The notes beneath the pieces were generated by a model. That model saw nothing but the letters and a program-made list of their open reading frames with translations, did no database searches and was not told where the DNA came from. This document shows positions 23,595-35,000 of a DNA stretch of 64,000 nt, piece by piece. Source of the DNA: Helianthus annuus (Eukaryota; Streptophyta; Magnoliopsida; Asterales; Asteraceae); the NCBI RefSeq assembly GCF_002127325.2, contig NC_035443.2:147884415-147948414 (forward strand), in the 5' to 3' direction. Within the stretch, counting starts at the first letter, position 1; each line of letters starts with the position of its first letter. A program made the position numbers and the translations under genes.

Positions 23595-24740
23595 GCAAAC
23601 CACTTCTCTCACACTTTGCCACCACTCCACCACCACTACAACACCAACACCCACCACTATCATCCATCTTTCATCTTTAGAGTGTGTAGTAGTCTCGGGA
23701 TCCAAGATTGATTGTAAGAGTTCTTGTTAATCAAAGGCCATGCTTAGCTAATCTCTTACATCACTTGGTGAAGACAAGTTTTTAATGTATTACTTTTGAT
23801 TTTTAATCTTTCGGCACTTTTTAATTGGGTATATATATTAATGACTTTAATGACTAGTTTCATATGTCGAAAGTGAATTTTCTTTACCATTTCTTCATGA
23901 TGTCATTGATTTGCTCATTCGTGTCTTTACGGTCTATATAAAGCATGTTAACTACTTGGAAGGGGGTTAGAAGGGTGGTTTGGTAAAGTTCTTGTCTCGT
24001 TCAGTGTATAGATCCTGGAAGCACTTGGTTCAAGCTTACTAGGACCTCCTTCAATGCCCCAAAGGTATTGGATAGCAGGGGTGCGAATAGCTTGAACCCC
24101 TCATATGTAAACTACTATTAAAACATTAAACCGACTTCTTGGGATTGTATCTTTGCTGACTCAAACCACTTAGCCGAGGGTAACGTCACCTTCAAAAGAG
24201 GGGCCTACCACTTTTTGCATTAGTAACTTATTTAATTATCTTTCAATATTCCGACGCTTTGGGATTGAATCCATGCTGACTCAAACCACTGGGTTGAGGG
24301 TGACGTCACCTTCAAAAGAGGGGCCTACTACTATAACTAAGATAATATTTTAAAAAGTCTAAAAGTGCGAAAATCATCTAAGGGTACATTAAAGAGGAGT
24401 TGGATCCAAGTGATTCTATCTTGTCTATCATTTTTATTTTATTTTTATTTTTATTTTCAGTTTTTATCTCTTTTCAGTTTTAAGAACTTTTATCAAAAAA
24501 TTTAGATCAATTAGACGTTGACAATAAACCGGTATTAAAAGCTCTTGTGTCCTTGGACGACCTCGGTATCTTACCAACATTATACTACGCTCGGGATGGG
24601 TGCACTTGCCCTAGTGTGTGTTTAGTGTTAGTACAATATCGTGTTTTATAAATTTAAAACTTAACTAATGCGTAAAACGAACTTCAAATATTAATAAAAT
24701 CGTATCACGCTTCACGCACACCACACACAATTTTAAGGTT
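23595..24740 (+). repeat. probable Gypsy LTR fragment, family unclear
   Basis: No ORF of note. It has two diverged copies of a segment containing GCTGACTCAAACCACT and AAAAGAGGGGCCTAC (about 24137-24210 and 24254-24331). Near 24549-24612 is a stretch (GACGACCTCGGTATCTTACC and following) of the kind I associate with long LTRs of other plant Gypsy lineages. The assignment is from memory of such repeats and tentative; neither end nor target-site duplication could be placed. Confidence 0.4.
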
Positions 24741-25640
24741 GTAACCAATTATATTTTGTTATTTGTTGACAACGTTTGCTCCTACTTTATTACACTAATA
24801 ATCTTAAATTAAACATACTTGCCTAAGTTTAAACCTAGGACCTCTCCTTTAATAGGGATATGCCTCTACCAATTATATAACATCTTGGATTCTCGCATTA
24901 CAAGAAATAGCATCCAAACTACGTACTTGTTTAATTATCACATATGTAACAAGATAAAGAAAATGATGTATGTTTGAATCCAACACATAGCATTTCACTT
25001 TGCTTGCCGGTAGAAAATGTTAGGAGAAATTAATTAAAGATGAGAGGAATTATAATTTGTCATTTCTATATAAATCTATCCCAATACGTTCACACAAAAA
25101 TAAAAAAAGAAAATTCACATGGGAACTAATTTGACGTGCCCTTGAACCATGTAGCCTCTAACCTGACCCACATTAGCCCACATCCACCACACAAAAAAAA
25201 AGATAGAAAAAAAAAACCACACCTCTTTGCCATTTCATTTTGAAAAAAAAATAATCTTTTCTTAGAAAATTTGTAGGAATTTCCGAAAACAAAAATATTT
25301 TATCAGAAAATTACATAGGAAAATTTGCCCTTTTCTAGTAGTTGTTGTTTGTAGCCTATAATGTAACACACGTTAGCACACACCCATGCACACCCATCTT
25401 TATACAATTGAATTTCTACCTACATCAACCATGACATCTTTATACAATTGAAGTTCTACCTACATCAACCATGAAATTTATGATAAAGTTCCAGGATAAT
25501 ATAAAGATAAGTGCTCTCACACAACAATCATCAATATTTGAAACTTGAAAATCAAATACTAAGAAACACACAAACTATGTAAATTACCAAACAACAACAA
25601 TGAAAATTATGTGCAAGTTCGAGGACATTGGTGGACTCGC
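24741..25640 (+). repeat. array unit 1, upstream portion
   Basis: AT-rich DNA without an ORF. It holds the parts shared by all array units: a TGTTTGAATCC motif (24972), a GGAGAAATTAATTAAAGATG stretch, CACATGGGAACTAATT (25107) and a run of ACCCATGCACACCC-like sequence. A 50-bp piece including TCTTTATACAATTGAA is locally duplicated (about 25398 and 25437). The same order of parts precedes the genes at 27341 and 38212. Confidence 0.7.
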
Positions 25641-25654
25641 ACATATCATTTGTG

Positions 25655-25690
25655 GAGATGTGGGAACTCTACTACTTCTATATAAACACG
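25655..25690 (+). promoter_or_regulatory. promoter of small gene 1
   Basis: The block GATGTGGGAACTCTAC is followed by TATATAAA at 25679-25686. The same GTGGG-AACTCTA plus TATA arrangement stands in front of the other three genes. The ATG lies about 108 bp downstream of the TATA box. Confidence 0.7.
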
Positions 25691-25793
25691 ACTAACATAT
25701 CATTCTTTGTGAATTGCAAAGGTTATTTGGTTTGATACAAAGCAATAGAATAGTCTGCGGTGATCGGGAAAAGCTTTGCAAAAGAAAATAGCA

Positions 25794-25970
25794 ATGGCAG
25801 ATAACAAGCAAAGCTACCATAAAACAAACACGAAGGAAGGAGGGACGTCAAAGGTGAAACCTGCATCCGTTATCCCTGCCAAAAAGAAGTATGTTTCCAC
25901 AAGGATGGGTGAGTTTGTGGCAGGTTCCGTCACAAAAATGGTTAATAATGTGAAGGATAAAAAAAGATAA
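25794..25970 (+). CDS. small basic protein 1 of a tandem family, function unknown
   Basis: Single-exon gene of 58 codons. I chose ATG 25794 because the paralogues at 27341 and 38212 start at the same place (MAD...). The protein is Lys-rich, with a variable N-terminus, then the family core KPASVIPAKKKYVSTRMGEF, then VAGSVTK and a basic tail ending KKR. No signal peptide, Cys pair or membrane segment is seen. Against gene 2 the size difference in the N-terminal part is one codon, an in-frame indel, while flanks carry many out-of-frame indels; this supports coding. I do not recognise the family. It could be a cytosolic or nuclear regulatory peptide, but that is speculation. Confidence 0.75.
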   Translation: MADNKQSYHKTNTKEGGTSKVKPASVIPAKKKYVSTRMGEFVAGSVTKMVNNVKDKKR

Positions 25971-26010
25971 ATCCCAGGGAACATCCTATTGATTAAAATG
26001 CTAGTTATGA

Positions 26011-26042
<32 letters not shown>

Positions 26043-26640
26043 TATAACAATGTGTTATGTTGTAAACTATGTAATGGAGTTTATTAATTGTATCATGTTT
26101 CTGTAGCAAAAGTATGTTTCTATTGTTCTTAGTTACGATATGTTTAAATGTATGAAATTAAATTCTTATGATTTGAGACATCTTATATTCTTTTAACGTT
26201 GAAAAAAAGTTGTACTCCTAGCAAAGACTTAATTATCTAAACCCATTAACCAACAACTGTGAATAATATATGTCCAATTTAAAGTATATATATTTTTTTC
26301 AGTAGCAAAAGTTTGTTTTTCAGTGTCTCATTATTATTATTCAATATTATGAGACTGGATTCTTATGGTTTAAGACATTTTGTCATCTTTAATTAAAAAA
26401 TATTTACTCATAGAATAAGCATATAAAGACGTACTATGACGTAAATCAAGAAAGAAAAGAGGTAATTAATCACAAAAGGGGAAGAGTACCATATGATGAA
26501 ATCCATAAATCATGCAATTATAATATTGTAATGTGTCATGTGTGGAGTGTTAAACAGGTTTTAAAGTTCATAAACATAATCCTACAGCGACCAATTTTTA
26601 GTATTTTATTAACGATTTTTTACAGAGAGAGCTTTGAAAA
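25971..26640 (+). other. 3' flank of small gene 1 and spacer
   Basis: AT-rich, no ORF. It begins with the family 3' flank (GATAAATCC..., ATTGATTAAAATGCTAGTTA) and has a GT dinucleotide run at about 26011-26032. The rest is spacer to the next unit. Confidence 0.55.
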
Positions 26641-27215
26641 CAAATTATGTGGTATCTTGGAATCTTGCATTACATGAAATAGCACCAAATTAATGATGTA
26701 CTTGTTTGATATTCACATGTTAAAATAATGATTTAGATTTGAATCCAACACGTAGTAGTGCACTTTGTTTGGCGATATAAATTGTTTGAGGAAACTAATT
26801 AAGGATAAGAGGAATTAAAATCTATCAGCCCTTAAAAAATCCATCTCGATCAATATATTTGCATAGAAAGGAAAACAAAATTCACATGGGAACTAATTAG
26901 AGGAGCATTAGCCCTACAACCATGTAGACTCTAATTTAACCCACAGTAGCCCACACCAATTGATTGCCATTTGATACTAGTTTTGCCCATTCACCGACAC
27001 ATTGAAATTAGGCTTACAACATCCATGAAGTTTTAGATTAAGTTCTAGGATATTGATGATAAGTGTTCCCACGCAACACTCCTTGATGGTTGAAACTTTA
27101 AAAAATCAAATACTTAGAAACACCAAGACACCACAAAGTATGTAAATTACCCTAGCAACAAGTATGAAAAATATGTGTAACTTCGAGGACAATGGCTTAC
27201 TCACATCATTTGCGG
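26641..27215 (+). repeat. array unit 2, upstream portion
   Basis: Repeats the order of unit 1: ATTTGAATCCAACACGTAG (26735), TTTGCATAGAAAGGAAAAC, CACATGGGAACTAATTAG (26883), the CCCACACC region, then CTATGTAAATTACCCTAGCA (27139). No ORF. Confidence 0.7.
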
Positions 27216-27250
27216 AGATGTGGGGAACTCTATCTCTATATATTATAACA
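27214..27250 (+). promoter_or_regulatory. promoter of small gene 2
   Basis: GAGATGTGGGGAACTCTATC followed by TATATATTATA (27236-27247), the same layout as genes 1, 3 and 4. The leader AACATATCATCCTTGGTGAA is shared almost exactly with gene 4. Confidence 0.7.
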
Positions 27251-27340
27251 TATCATCCTTGGTGAATTGCTAAGGTTATTTGGTTTGATACACAAAGACT
27301 CTAAGGTGACTGGGAAAAGCTTGGCAAAAGGATATATCAA

Positions 27341-27523
27341 ATGGCAGACAAAGCGCAAAAAGATAGTTACAAGAAAAACACGAAGGGAGAAGGAACAACA
27401 AAATCCAAACCTGCAACCGTTATCCCTGCAAAAAAGAAGCATGTTTCAACCATGATGGGTGAGTTTGTGGCAGGTTCTGTCTCCAAAGTGGGTAAAAATA
27501 TGAAGAATAAAAATAAAAGATAA
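27341..27523 (+). CDS. small basic protein 2 of the tandem family, function unknown
   Basis: 60-codon intronless ORF starting MADKAQKDSYKKNTK. It keeps the core KPATVIPAKKKHVSTMMGEF, then VAGSVSK and a Lys/Asn-rich tail (KNMKNKNKR). It is closest to gene 4 at the N-terminus and to gene 1 in the VAGS segment. The start is supported by the shared ATGGCAGA context in genes 1, 2 and 4. The leader between TATA box and ATG is about 95 bp. No known domain was recognised. Confidence 0.78.
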   Translation: MADKAQKDSYKKNTKGEGTTKSKPATVIPAKKKHVSTMMGEFVAGSVSKVGKNMKNKNKR

Positions 27524-27780
27524 ATCCTTATCAACGGGGTTTACGTTGATTGAAGTGCTATATAGTTACTGTGTATTGTGTGTTATACTGTTATGTATCT
27601 TTTAGCTTATAACTATGTAATACAGTGTATAAAAAACTTCCTGCTACTGTAAACAAAAAGTATGTTTTTAGTGTTTCATACTTACCAAATTGAATTCTTA
27701 TGATTTAAGACATTATATGTTCTTTCACATTAATAGACATTTGTCACTTGAAAAAACAAATAATAATAGTAGGTTTGTAT
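27524..27780 (+). other. 3' flank of small gene 2
   Basis: AT-rich non-coding DNA. It contains the family 3' flank (ATAAATCC, then TTGATTGAAGTGCTA) and a TAACTATGTAATACAGTGTA stretch shared with gene 4's 3' flank. No further feature seen. Confidence 0.5.
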
Positions 27781-27822
27781 TGGTTCCAGTTTGAAGACCA
27801 CGGCTCACACACGTGATATAGG

Positions 27823-27860
27823 AGGTGTGGGAAACTCTACCAGTATATATATATATTAGA
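27823..27860 (+). promoter_or_regulatory. promoter of small gene 3
   Basis: GAGGTGTGGGAAACTCTACC followed by TATATATATATATTA (27844-27858). This is the family block with one inserted base. The downstream leader is more diverged than in the other three. Confidence 0.6.
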
Positions 27861-27961
27861 GCGCATAATCGTTTCAGAATTGTATTAAGTGTTTGGTTTC
27901 AAATAGAACATTTATAATTGTTAGTTGTATTTTGAGAAAGGCTTTGTAAAAAACTAAATCA

Positions 27962-28114
27962 ATGGGAGGAGGGTCAACTGATGCTAAAGCTGCAACAGTT
28001 TTGCAGGCAAAAAAGAAGCTTGTTTCGATAAGAATGGCCGAGTATATGGCAGGCTCTTTCACCCAAGTGGCTAAAACTATGAACAACAACTATAAGATAA
28101 ATTCCAAGGAATAG
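27962..28114 (+). CDS. small basic protein 3 of the tandem family, shortened, function unknown
   Basis: 50-codon ORF absent from longer-ORF lists. It starts MGGGSTDAKAATVLQAKKK, so about nine N-terminal residues present in genes 1, 2 and 4 are missing. It continues through the core as LVSIRMAEYMAGSFTQVAK. At the C-terminus a two-base difference relative to gene 2 puts the family's TAA out of frame, so it reads on to TAG as KINSKE. It keeps the promoter block and an open frame despite strong divergence. It may be a working paralogue or an early pseudogene. Confidence 0.6.
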   Translation: MGGGSTDAKAATVLQAKKKLVSIRMAEYMAGSFTQVAKTMNNNYKINSKE

Positions 28115-28847
28115 GGTTCAATTTGATCGATCAAGTGCTTGCAGCTAGTAGTATGTTTTGATTGCCCTAATAAAAAGAGACACAAGTGTTAAATGTTTGA
28201 CAATAGAAAGAATTACTCATTATATCTCAAGTATATAGACTAAAACGTAAAGAAAAAAAGAGGTGAATCATGGAAGGGTGAAGAGAACGATGAATAAATC
28301 CATGAATCATGTTAAACAGGTTTTATAAACATTCAAAAACATGATATTGCAATTACCAATTTTCACTAGTTTAGTTAATGATCTTTAACCAGATACCAGA
28401 CACCTTTGATGACCATGATTGTATTTTGGAATCTTGAAGTACAAGAGTTAGCATCCAAATAATATACTTGTTTAATATTCACATGTTTATAAAAATAAAA
28501 AATAAAAAGATTTACGTTTGAATCCAACATTTAGTAGTGCTATCAGCCCTTAAAAAATCTATACCAATATATTTACATAGAAATGAAAAGGAAAATTTAC
28601 ATTGGAACTGAGTATACGAGGATGTAGCCTGTAATGTAACCCGTATCAGCCCGACCCACACCCTGATTGCCATTTGATACAAATTCTGCCCATCCACACA
28701 CACATTGAATTATGCCTACAACAACCATGAAATTGAAGATAAAGTTCTAGGATATTGAAACATAAGCGTTCGCACACAACTCTTTATGGCGGTTGAAACT
28801 TCAAACATCATATACTAAGAAACGCTAAGGCATTACAAACTATGTAA
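28115..28847 (+). repeat. array spacer and unit 4 upstream portion, gene lost
   Basis: Spacer, then another unit upstream portion (about 28380-28847: GTTTGAATCCAACAT at 28515, ACATAGAAATGAAAAGG, CACCCTGATTGCC, CTATGTAAATTAC). Copia B lies exactly where the promoter region would continue. On the far side (37487-37555) the unit resumes but runs into the next unit's upstream DNA without promoter or coding region, so this unit's gene is deleted. Confidence 0.6.
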
Positions 28848-28852
28848 ATTAC

Positions 28853-29481
28853 TGTAGGTCCCTTTTTCGCGGAGGATTACGAACCTAAACCTTGTTATAC
28901 AAACCTACTAGCGAGTGCGGAATCCAAGCTAGCAAGCAAACCGAGTTAGTAGCAAGTAGAGAAACAAACACACAAAGATTCACCGATTAACACTAGTCGT
29001 ATTAATGCAAATGAAGGTTCGGTTACAAGCTCAATGTTTACAGAAGTGTTCTATAAACTCTCTAAGTGTGTGTGTGAGTTCTGGGCAGAATGCTCTCTAA
29101 GCTTCTATCTCTTGGTGTGTAAAATGGCAGAACTAACTCTCACACAACACATGCATGGGTATATATACCCAGCTCAGCAGGTCTGCTCGAAAGATGGGCC
29201 GAAGGATCATCTTTCGGATACAATGCTTTCGAAGGATAAGCAGGGACCTCGAAGGATAGTCTTTCGAGGTCTATCGTTCGAAGCATATCTTTCGATGAGA
29301 TCGAAGGATCCAAATTATCCTTCGATCTCTACATCATCCTTCGATCAGAACATCTCTCAACATACAATCTGTTGTCCAAGTCAAACCGGAGGATGGTTGA
29401 CTTGGTCAACTTACAACACAAATCAGGTCATCGTTACATAAGACCGAATACAGACAAAGTACAGACACAAGTGCACCAACA
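28853..29481 (-). repeat. Copia B 3' LTR
   Basis: 629 bp, on the plus strand from TGTAGGTCCC to GTGCACCAACA. It contains the TCGAAGGAT-type array (about 29190-29345) and GGTATATATACC at 29160-29171 as the TATA region. The 135-codon ORF across it is a shadow, present in both LTRs. Confidence 0.93.
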
Positions 29482-31335
29482 AACTCCCCCTTGGCTGTAG
29501 CTTTGTCTTTGATCTCTAAGCTTTGTCTTGTTCTTCTAAAAGTGTAGACTCGTCTTGAACTTCGACGGTCTTTGGTCTTCAAGTCTTCAAGACTCTGATG
29601 TCCTATCATGTCTTCAATGTCGGAGGATCTTCAAAGTCTTCACGTCTTGAAAGTAGAGAGTGTATCAACAAACTACCCGTATCATGTAGGAAGTGTGTTG
29701 ACAAACTCCCCCTTAACATAAGCTCCCCCTTGAGTTATGCTCGTGAAATACTTTAACTTTATGAAGTAAGATCCTTGAGGTGATGATGATGGCCAGCGGC
29801 AACTCGATCATCTTCATTCATTGAGTGCCTTCGTGTCTTCATTCCAAAGCTCGTCAACGACCATGTTCTCCTAGCCTTTAGAATCTGCACATGCAAGAAA
29901 TCTAAACGCGTAATGAGAACAATTGCTTGGAATATAGTATAAACAAATGACACACGAATGACCATGTCATAATCAAACACCGTCCGACAGTTTGAAAGTT
30001 TAATAAAATTTGTCAATTTTAATTTTTAACTTTCAAAACATGCAAATTTCGACCTTTTATGAAGATTTAGTCAGTTCGGTTTTCAGTCAGGTTTCAGGTA
30101 ACGAAGACTTGAGCTCCAACATCGTACGATCGAAAATAAAGTAGAAAGAAAATCTTTTTGGCTTTTATAAAGTTTAAGGCAACAATTTAAAATCCTTTGA
30201 GTGTTATCAAACGACATCACCGCTAATGTCGTGCTGATATGCACCAAACGACGAAACTGTTTAAAAGAAATAATAAAAGTTAAGCAGTAAATAAATATAT
30301 ACAAACATTCTTTTTGCGAGTTTCGAGGGTAAGAGAATCATATCAGTGTACGGTCATGCCAAAACACTCTTGTTGTTCAGTTAGTTAACATTAAGATAAG
30401 CATCCTATAACAATTATCGGTATTGTTGTCCACTTAAGCTCAACTTATCAGATGTAATCATGTTTAGAGGATACGTTAATGTATGATTTATACTTACCGA
30501 CCGGTGTTCATCCACATCACGACACATTCCCGTATCAAGGTATGCACGAGGGTTCATCTTACCGGTGAGTATACCGATTATCATCTGTTTGACCGTATAA
30601 ATTGTGAGATACTCACTTATTTTGATTTGAAAACAAGTCCTTTGTGATATAATCACTTATTGATGAGGAACTTGATTTTCGTATGCATGAGGGCACAAGT
30701 GCAAGTCCGTGAACAGGTCAGTACTTCCGTACAGCAGAGAGACGAACTTGACACCCGGATAAATGTGATATTTTATCACTTATTTGATGTGGACATGTGA
30801 TTGTTTATCACTTATTGAGGTCGAATGCAGTATGCAATATGTACACGTATGTATAGTATCATGGAAGATCTAGACTTGCGTCCCCGTTATTTTTCGGTAA
30901 AAGATACAACCATGATACCCAGATGATAAGCAGCATAAAGACCGAATATCTCAGAACCTCGGCAATCTATCAAACGAAATTTCGGTACTAAGACCATATG
31001 CCAATGAATGGTTCCCACCTGGTCTTCAGTCGATTAAGATTTATATCACCCTGCACACTTTAAAATGATTGTGAGCCTACCGATACATCTTATATAGAGC
31101 TGCTTATCGTTTTGCATTTAAGGTTTAAAGAGGTTTGGATAGACCACTGATGTACTATCATTTTCTCTTTTGCTCGCCAGGAAACTCATTTTTGTTTTTC
31201 TATTGTTTTTGTGTTTTTGAATTTTTCGATGTTTTTGGATTTTCAGATTTTGGATTTACTCCCCCTAAAATCAATAAACTAAGACAAATTTAAAACACAA
31301 AGTTATTTACAAAAATGATTTTCCGATGCTGGTTT
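29482..31335 (-). other. Copia B 3' non-coding module and purine tracts
   Basis: Reverse complement of the A and C modules. In the 240 bp compared closely (about 30600-30840) only about four differences from A were seen. It has the AAGTGAT hairpin series (about 30605-30815) and purine tracts at 29482-29495 and about 29704-29735. No long ORF. Confidence 0.85.
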
Positions 31336-32069
31336 TCTCTTGTGCTTGACCTTAATGCCGTTTACCAAAATTAAGTTTTATCAGAAAAGATTTAACCAAT
31401 TTTGGAAAAATGAGTTGGCATGTCGGTAAGCGGTGCGGACCATGACAACATTGACGAGTTTCACAAAGAAACAATCACGTGTGAGGTGATATTTGAGATC
31501 AACGTGTCAGGCCAAAGAGTGCTGTACGAGATAATAATAATTCACAAAGTAGCTTAAATATCGACAAGTATAGGAGAGATTAAGAATTTAAAGGCGTAGC
31601 CTGCAACTGTTCCGTGCATTGCAAGGAATCTAGGCACTCTCCCAACTGGATATCCACCCGGTGTGGACTTCAAGGTCGAATTTGCAACTACTGAAAAGTC
31701 TCTTGACAGCAACAAGCTCATAAACCTCCGGGTCCGGCTGGTCTTCCACATTTCACCAGCGAAGGTCTTTGACTTTCTCTTTCAGAAATGGTGTGCGGAT
31801 GTTCAATGCACTCCAAGGCATCGACACACATTTCACTTCATTCGTTCCTGTGGACCCGATCAAAAACCATAATGACCAACTTTTGGCACGTTCTTCATTT
31901 GGTCGAATTTTTGCAACTTCATTCAGCCACATTTTCTTTTTCTTTCCTCTTTCTCCATCAAAGGCAACAATTTCTTCTGTCGCCTATCTTGTGCAAGGAC
32001 ATTCCACTATCAACAATCCTAAGACTATCAATAGTTCCTCCTGGAACTTCCTGCACACTCACTCAGAGA
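31336..32069 (-). pseudogene. Copia B pol remnant (protease start and RNase H end, rest deleted)
   Basis: Next to the gag stop the minus strand matches the first 30 or so codons of A pol (GGTI.S..IVDSG), but the protease motif DSGAS is altered and frames are broken. Near 31680-31720 a degraded match to the [16 protein letters not shown] region of RNase H can be followed. From about 31530 to 31336 it matches the very end of A pol. Integrase and RT, about 2.7 kb in A, are absent. The remnant is far more diverged from A than either the gag ORF's integrity or the LTR identity would suggest, so pol decayed before the last transposition. Confidence 0.8.
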
Positions 32070-35000
32070 TTAGTTGGAGAGGGGGACCCAAGCCATTGTG
32101 GTCTTGGGTCTTCCATTTTCATCAATGACAATAACTTCTTGTCTTTGATGGTTTGTAAATTGTGATGGTCCCCCTGATTCAGTAACCGATTTAGGTTTCC
32201 ATGTCTGTTTTGTTTTATCAGTGTCATTCTTTAAAATCTTAACTTCATTACAGTTTGAAGTTTTTGAATTTGTTGATTTTACAGAAACAGATTGTTTTTG
32301 AACCACATCGGTTTTAATTGCTTTTTCAATCCTTTTGACCTGTTGGCGTTTCTGCTTCTTCTCCCTTTCTTTTACAAGTCGGGGATCTTGTTTTGTGGAA
32401 GTAGATGGCTTACGGTCAGTCTTGTCACGGGGATCATCAACCTTCCCTTTTTGCTTATGAAGGTAAGGGCAATTTCGAATTATATGCCCAATGGTTCCAC
32501 ACTCAAAACATGATCTTCGTTCAACATACCTCGAAGAATCATGTGTTCTCTTAGCCGATGATGTTGAACCTTGTGAACTCGAGGTACTGGGCTTTGAGCT
32601 GTTTTGTTCATTCCTTTTCAAAACAGTAGCTTTCTTGACAAAATCTAAGTTAGATTTATTTTCAAACGTTTCAATTTTGTCCGTTCCCGTCGATTTCACA
32701 AAGTTAACATTTTTCTTCTTCTTTTGATTCGGCTTCTTCTGGACTTGAGCCGGTGCCTTTCCTTTGGGCTTGGTGTGATTTTGCTGTTTTGGCATTGCTG
32801 GTAATTTCTTGTTGCCAAATTGTTTTCGAACTTCAGCCTTTGGGATTGGAGGACACTGTGTAACTGTAACATGTGGTCCTTTCTTCCCCAAAAACTTACT
32901 TGTCGAATTTTCAAAGACTTTATCGATTAAGGATTGATTAACGTTCTTAATAGGAAAATCTTTGTCTGAGTAAATTTTATCATCACCAACCAAAGTGTAC
33001 AGCAAGGTCACACTCTCCGACTCCTTCTCAGACGAGGACTCAGTTGCAACAGTCTTAGCGGGTGTGGCAGGGGGATCACATAGAATGTGATTCTCAAGAG
33101 GTATGTCCTCATTTTTGACTACCGCATCAGACTTTGCTGGAGCAGCATCATCAGATTCATCATCTGAAGAATCAGCATCCTCAACCTCAACTGGAGGATC
33201 CTGTTTCTGTTCAGCAGTTACAGATGTATCTGCTGACACATCCGAATCTGAGGATACTTCTTTCTGGTATCCGAGTCCTGCTGCAAACTCCTTCACATCA
33301 AGAGGAACAGATGGTTCGAAGAACACTCTATCCTCCTCATCAGGCATGGCATCATAATTGTGTCTGACTGGTGGTGGACATTTTTTGTATCCTATGCATG
33401 TGACATCCCGTTTTTCTTTCTGAACGTCAATGATGTGATCCAACACGTAGCTAGAGCTCAAATAGCTGTCTAGCTTGAGTTGGATTGCCTCACTTTCCGT
33501 TTTTACACAGACCATTTCTTTTTGCATTGCCTCAAGACGTGAGATGTACAAATTAATGTCCGTTTGTTTTCTGGAAACCATTTTAGTCAATTCAGTTTTG
33601 TCTTTCTTTAATGTCTCAATCATTGACTTAAATTCCTTTTCATGGTTTTCATAAAACATATTGGCTTCTGTGCATTTTGAAAGATCCACAGTCAACTTCT
33701 GATTGTGGATGAATGTCACATCATATTTTTCTTGCAAAGCCTCGTGTTTGCTTTGCAATGCACACCACTCAGCATTCAAGGAATCATGTTTGTCTTGCAA
33801 GTCAAACAAACTAGCTTGTAAAGCATCATGTTTGGCTTGCAACTCAGACATGTTTGCCTCGAACTCAGCACATTTAGCCTGCAAGCTATCACAGTTATCA
33901 CAGTTTACAGCAATGGGTTCATCGACACATACCTGACTTGAAGAACTGTCGACATTAGCCATAAAGGCTGAATGGAGAGAAGACGAAGTACAAGCAGCTT
34001 GATCCATCAGAACAGATCTTCTTTGAGTTTCTGCTGCAGCTTCTTCCAAAAGTTCATCAATATCAGCATCAACTGAGACACCAGATGTCTCACCCATATT
34101 CTCATCGCCTGACCCAGATGAATCTTCATCAACACTCCTGCTGTACCCAGAAGAGTCTTCATCTTCAGACGATTCACCACCACTGGCGGAAGATTCTCCA
34201 CCACTGGTGTTAACTATATTCTTCACAACTTGAGCAAAGCAAGCTGTACCATTAGGAGCATCACCACCAAACTGGATTGTCCAGTCGCAACCTTCATCCA
34301 TCTGAACTACAAGTGCCCGGTTGTCTTGATTGTTGACAGGCACTAATGTACGTTCATTATTCCTGTTCTGGTTCTGCTGGTTGCCCTGGTTTCTGAAGGG
34401 GTTCTGGTTTCCATGCTGTGCTGGCTTTGCACATTCCCTCTTGAAGTGACCCCGTTCACCACAGTTGAAGCACCTTACTGCTTGTTTATCGAACCCATAC
34501 TTGGTGTCTCTCTTACTTTCCAAGCTGGTTCTGCCAGTACTTTCCATCCAATCCTTTGCTCTTCTCACAGCACTAGCAAAGGCCCACTTGATATCCATCA
34601 AGTCCATCTCTTCTTTATCTATCTGCCGATAGTCTTCCTGTGTCAGATTAATGTTACCAATCTGACCTTCTATCAACCCACAGTACGCGCTCACTATAGT
34701 GTTAAGTAGCTCCATGTGTTCCTTGGCTACTTCTACACTGACTTTGGAGAAGCTTGAAGTGTCGAGCTGTACTGTACTTGGCTTTGATTGTTGACCAGCA
34801 GATGATGTTCCTCCATAACATGCACGTTGTTGTTGAGCAGGAGGCGGAGGAGGAGGTGGTTGGATTGGATTTCCAAATATGTCTGTGGTGGGAGGCGGCT
34901 TAACAGGAACTTGTATTGGATTGCCAAAACAATCTGTACTTGTGACAAACGCCGTTTGAATTGGAGCATGTGAACCAGTTCTTGCAGACGAAGAGCTGGA

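Noticed and set aside
24965..24985. tRNA-like or SINE B box (GTTTGAATCC) in the array units
   Set aside because: The string resembles a T-arm, but I found no matching A box, D-arm or acceptor stem upstream, and the unit lacks a tailed SINE form.
29034..29441. 135-codon ORF, with an identical one at 37039-37446
   Set aside because: It lies wholly inside the B LTRs, crosses the motif array and TATA region, and is antisense to the element; chance ORF.
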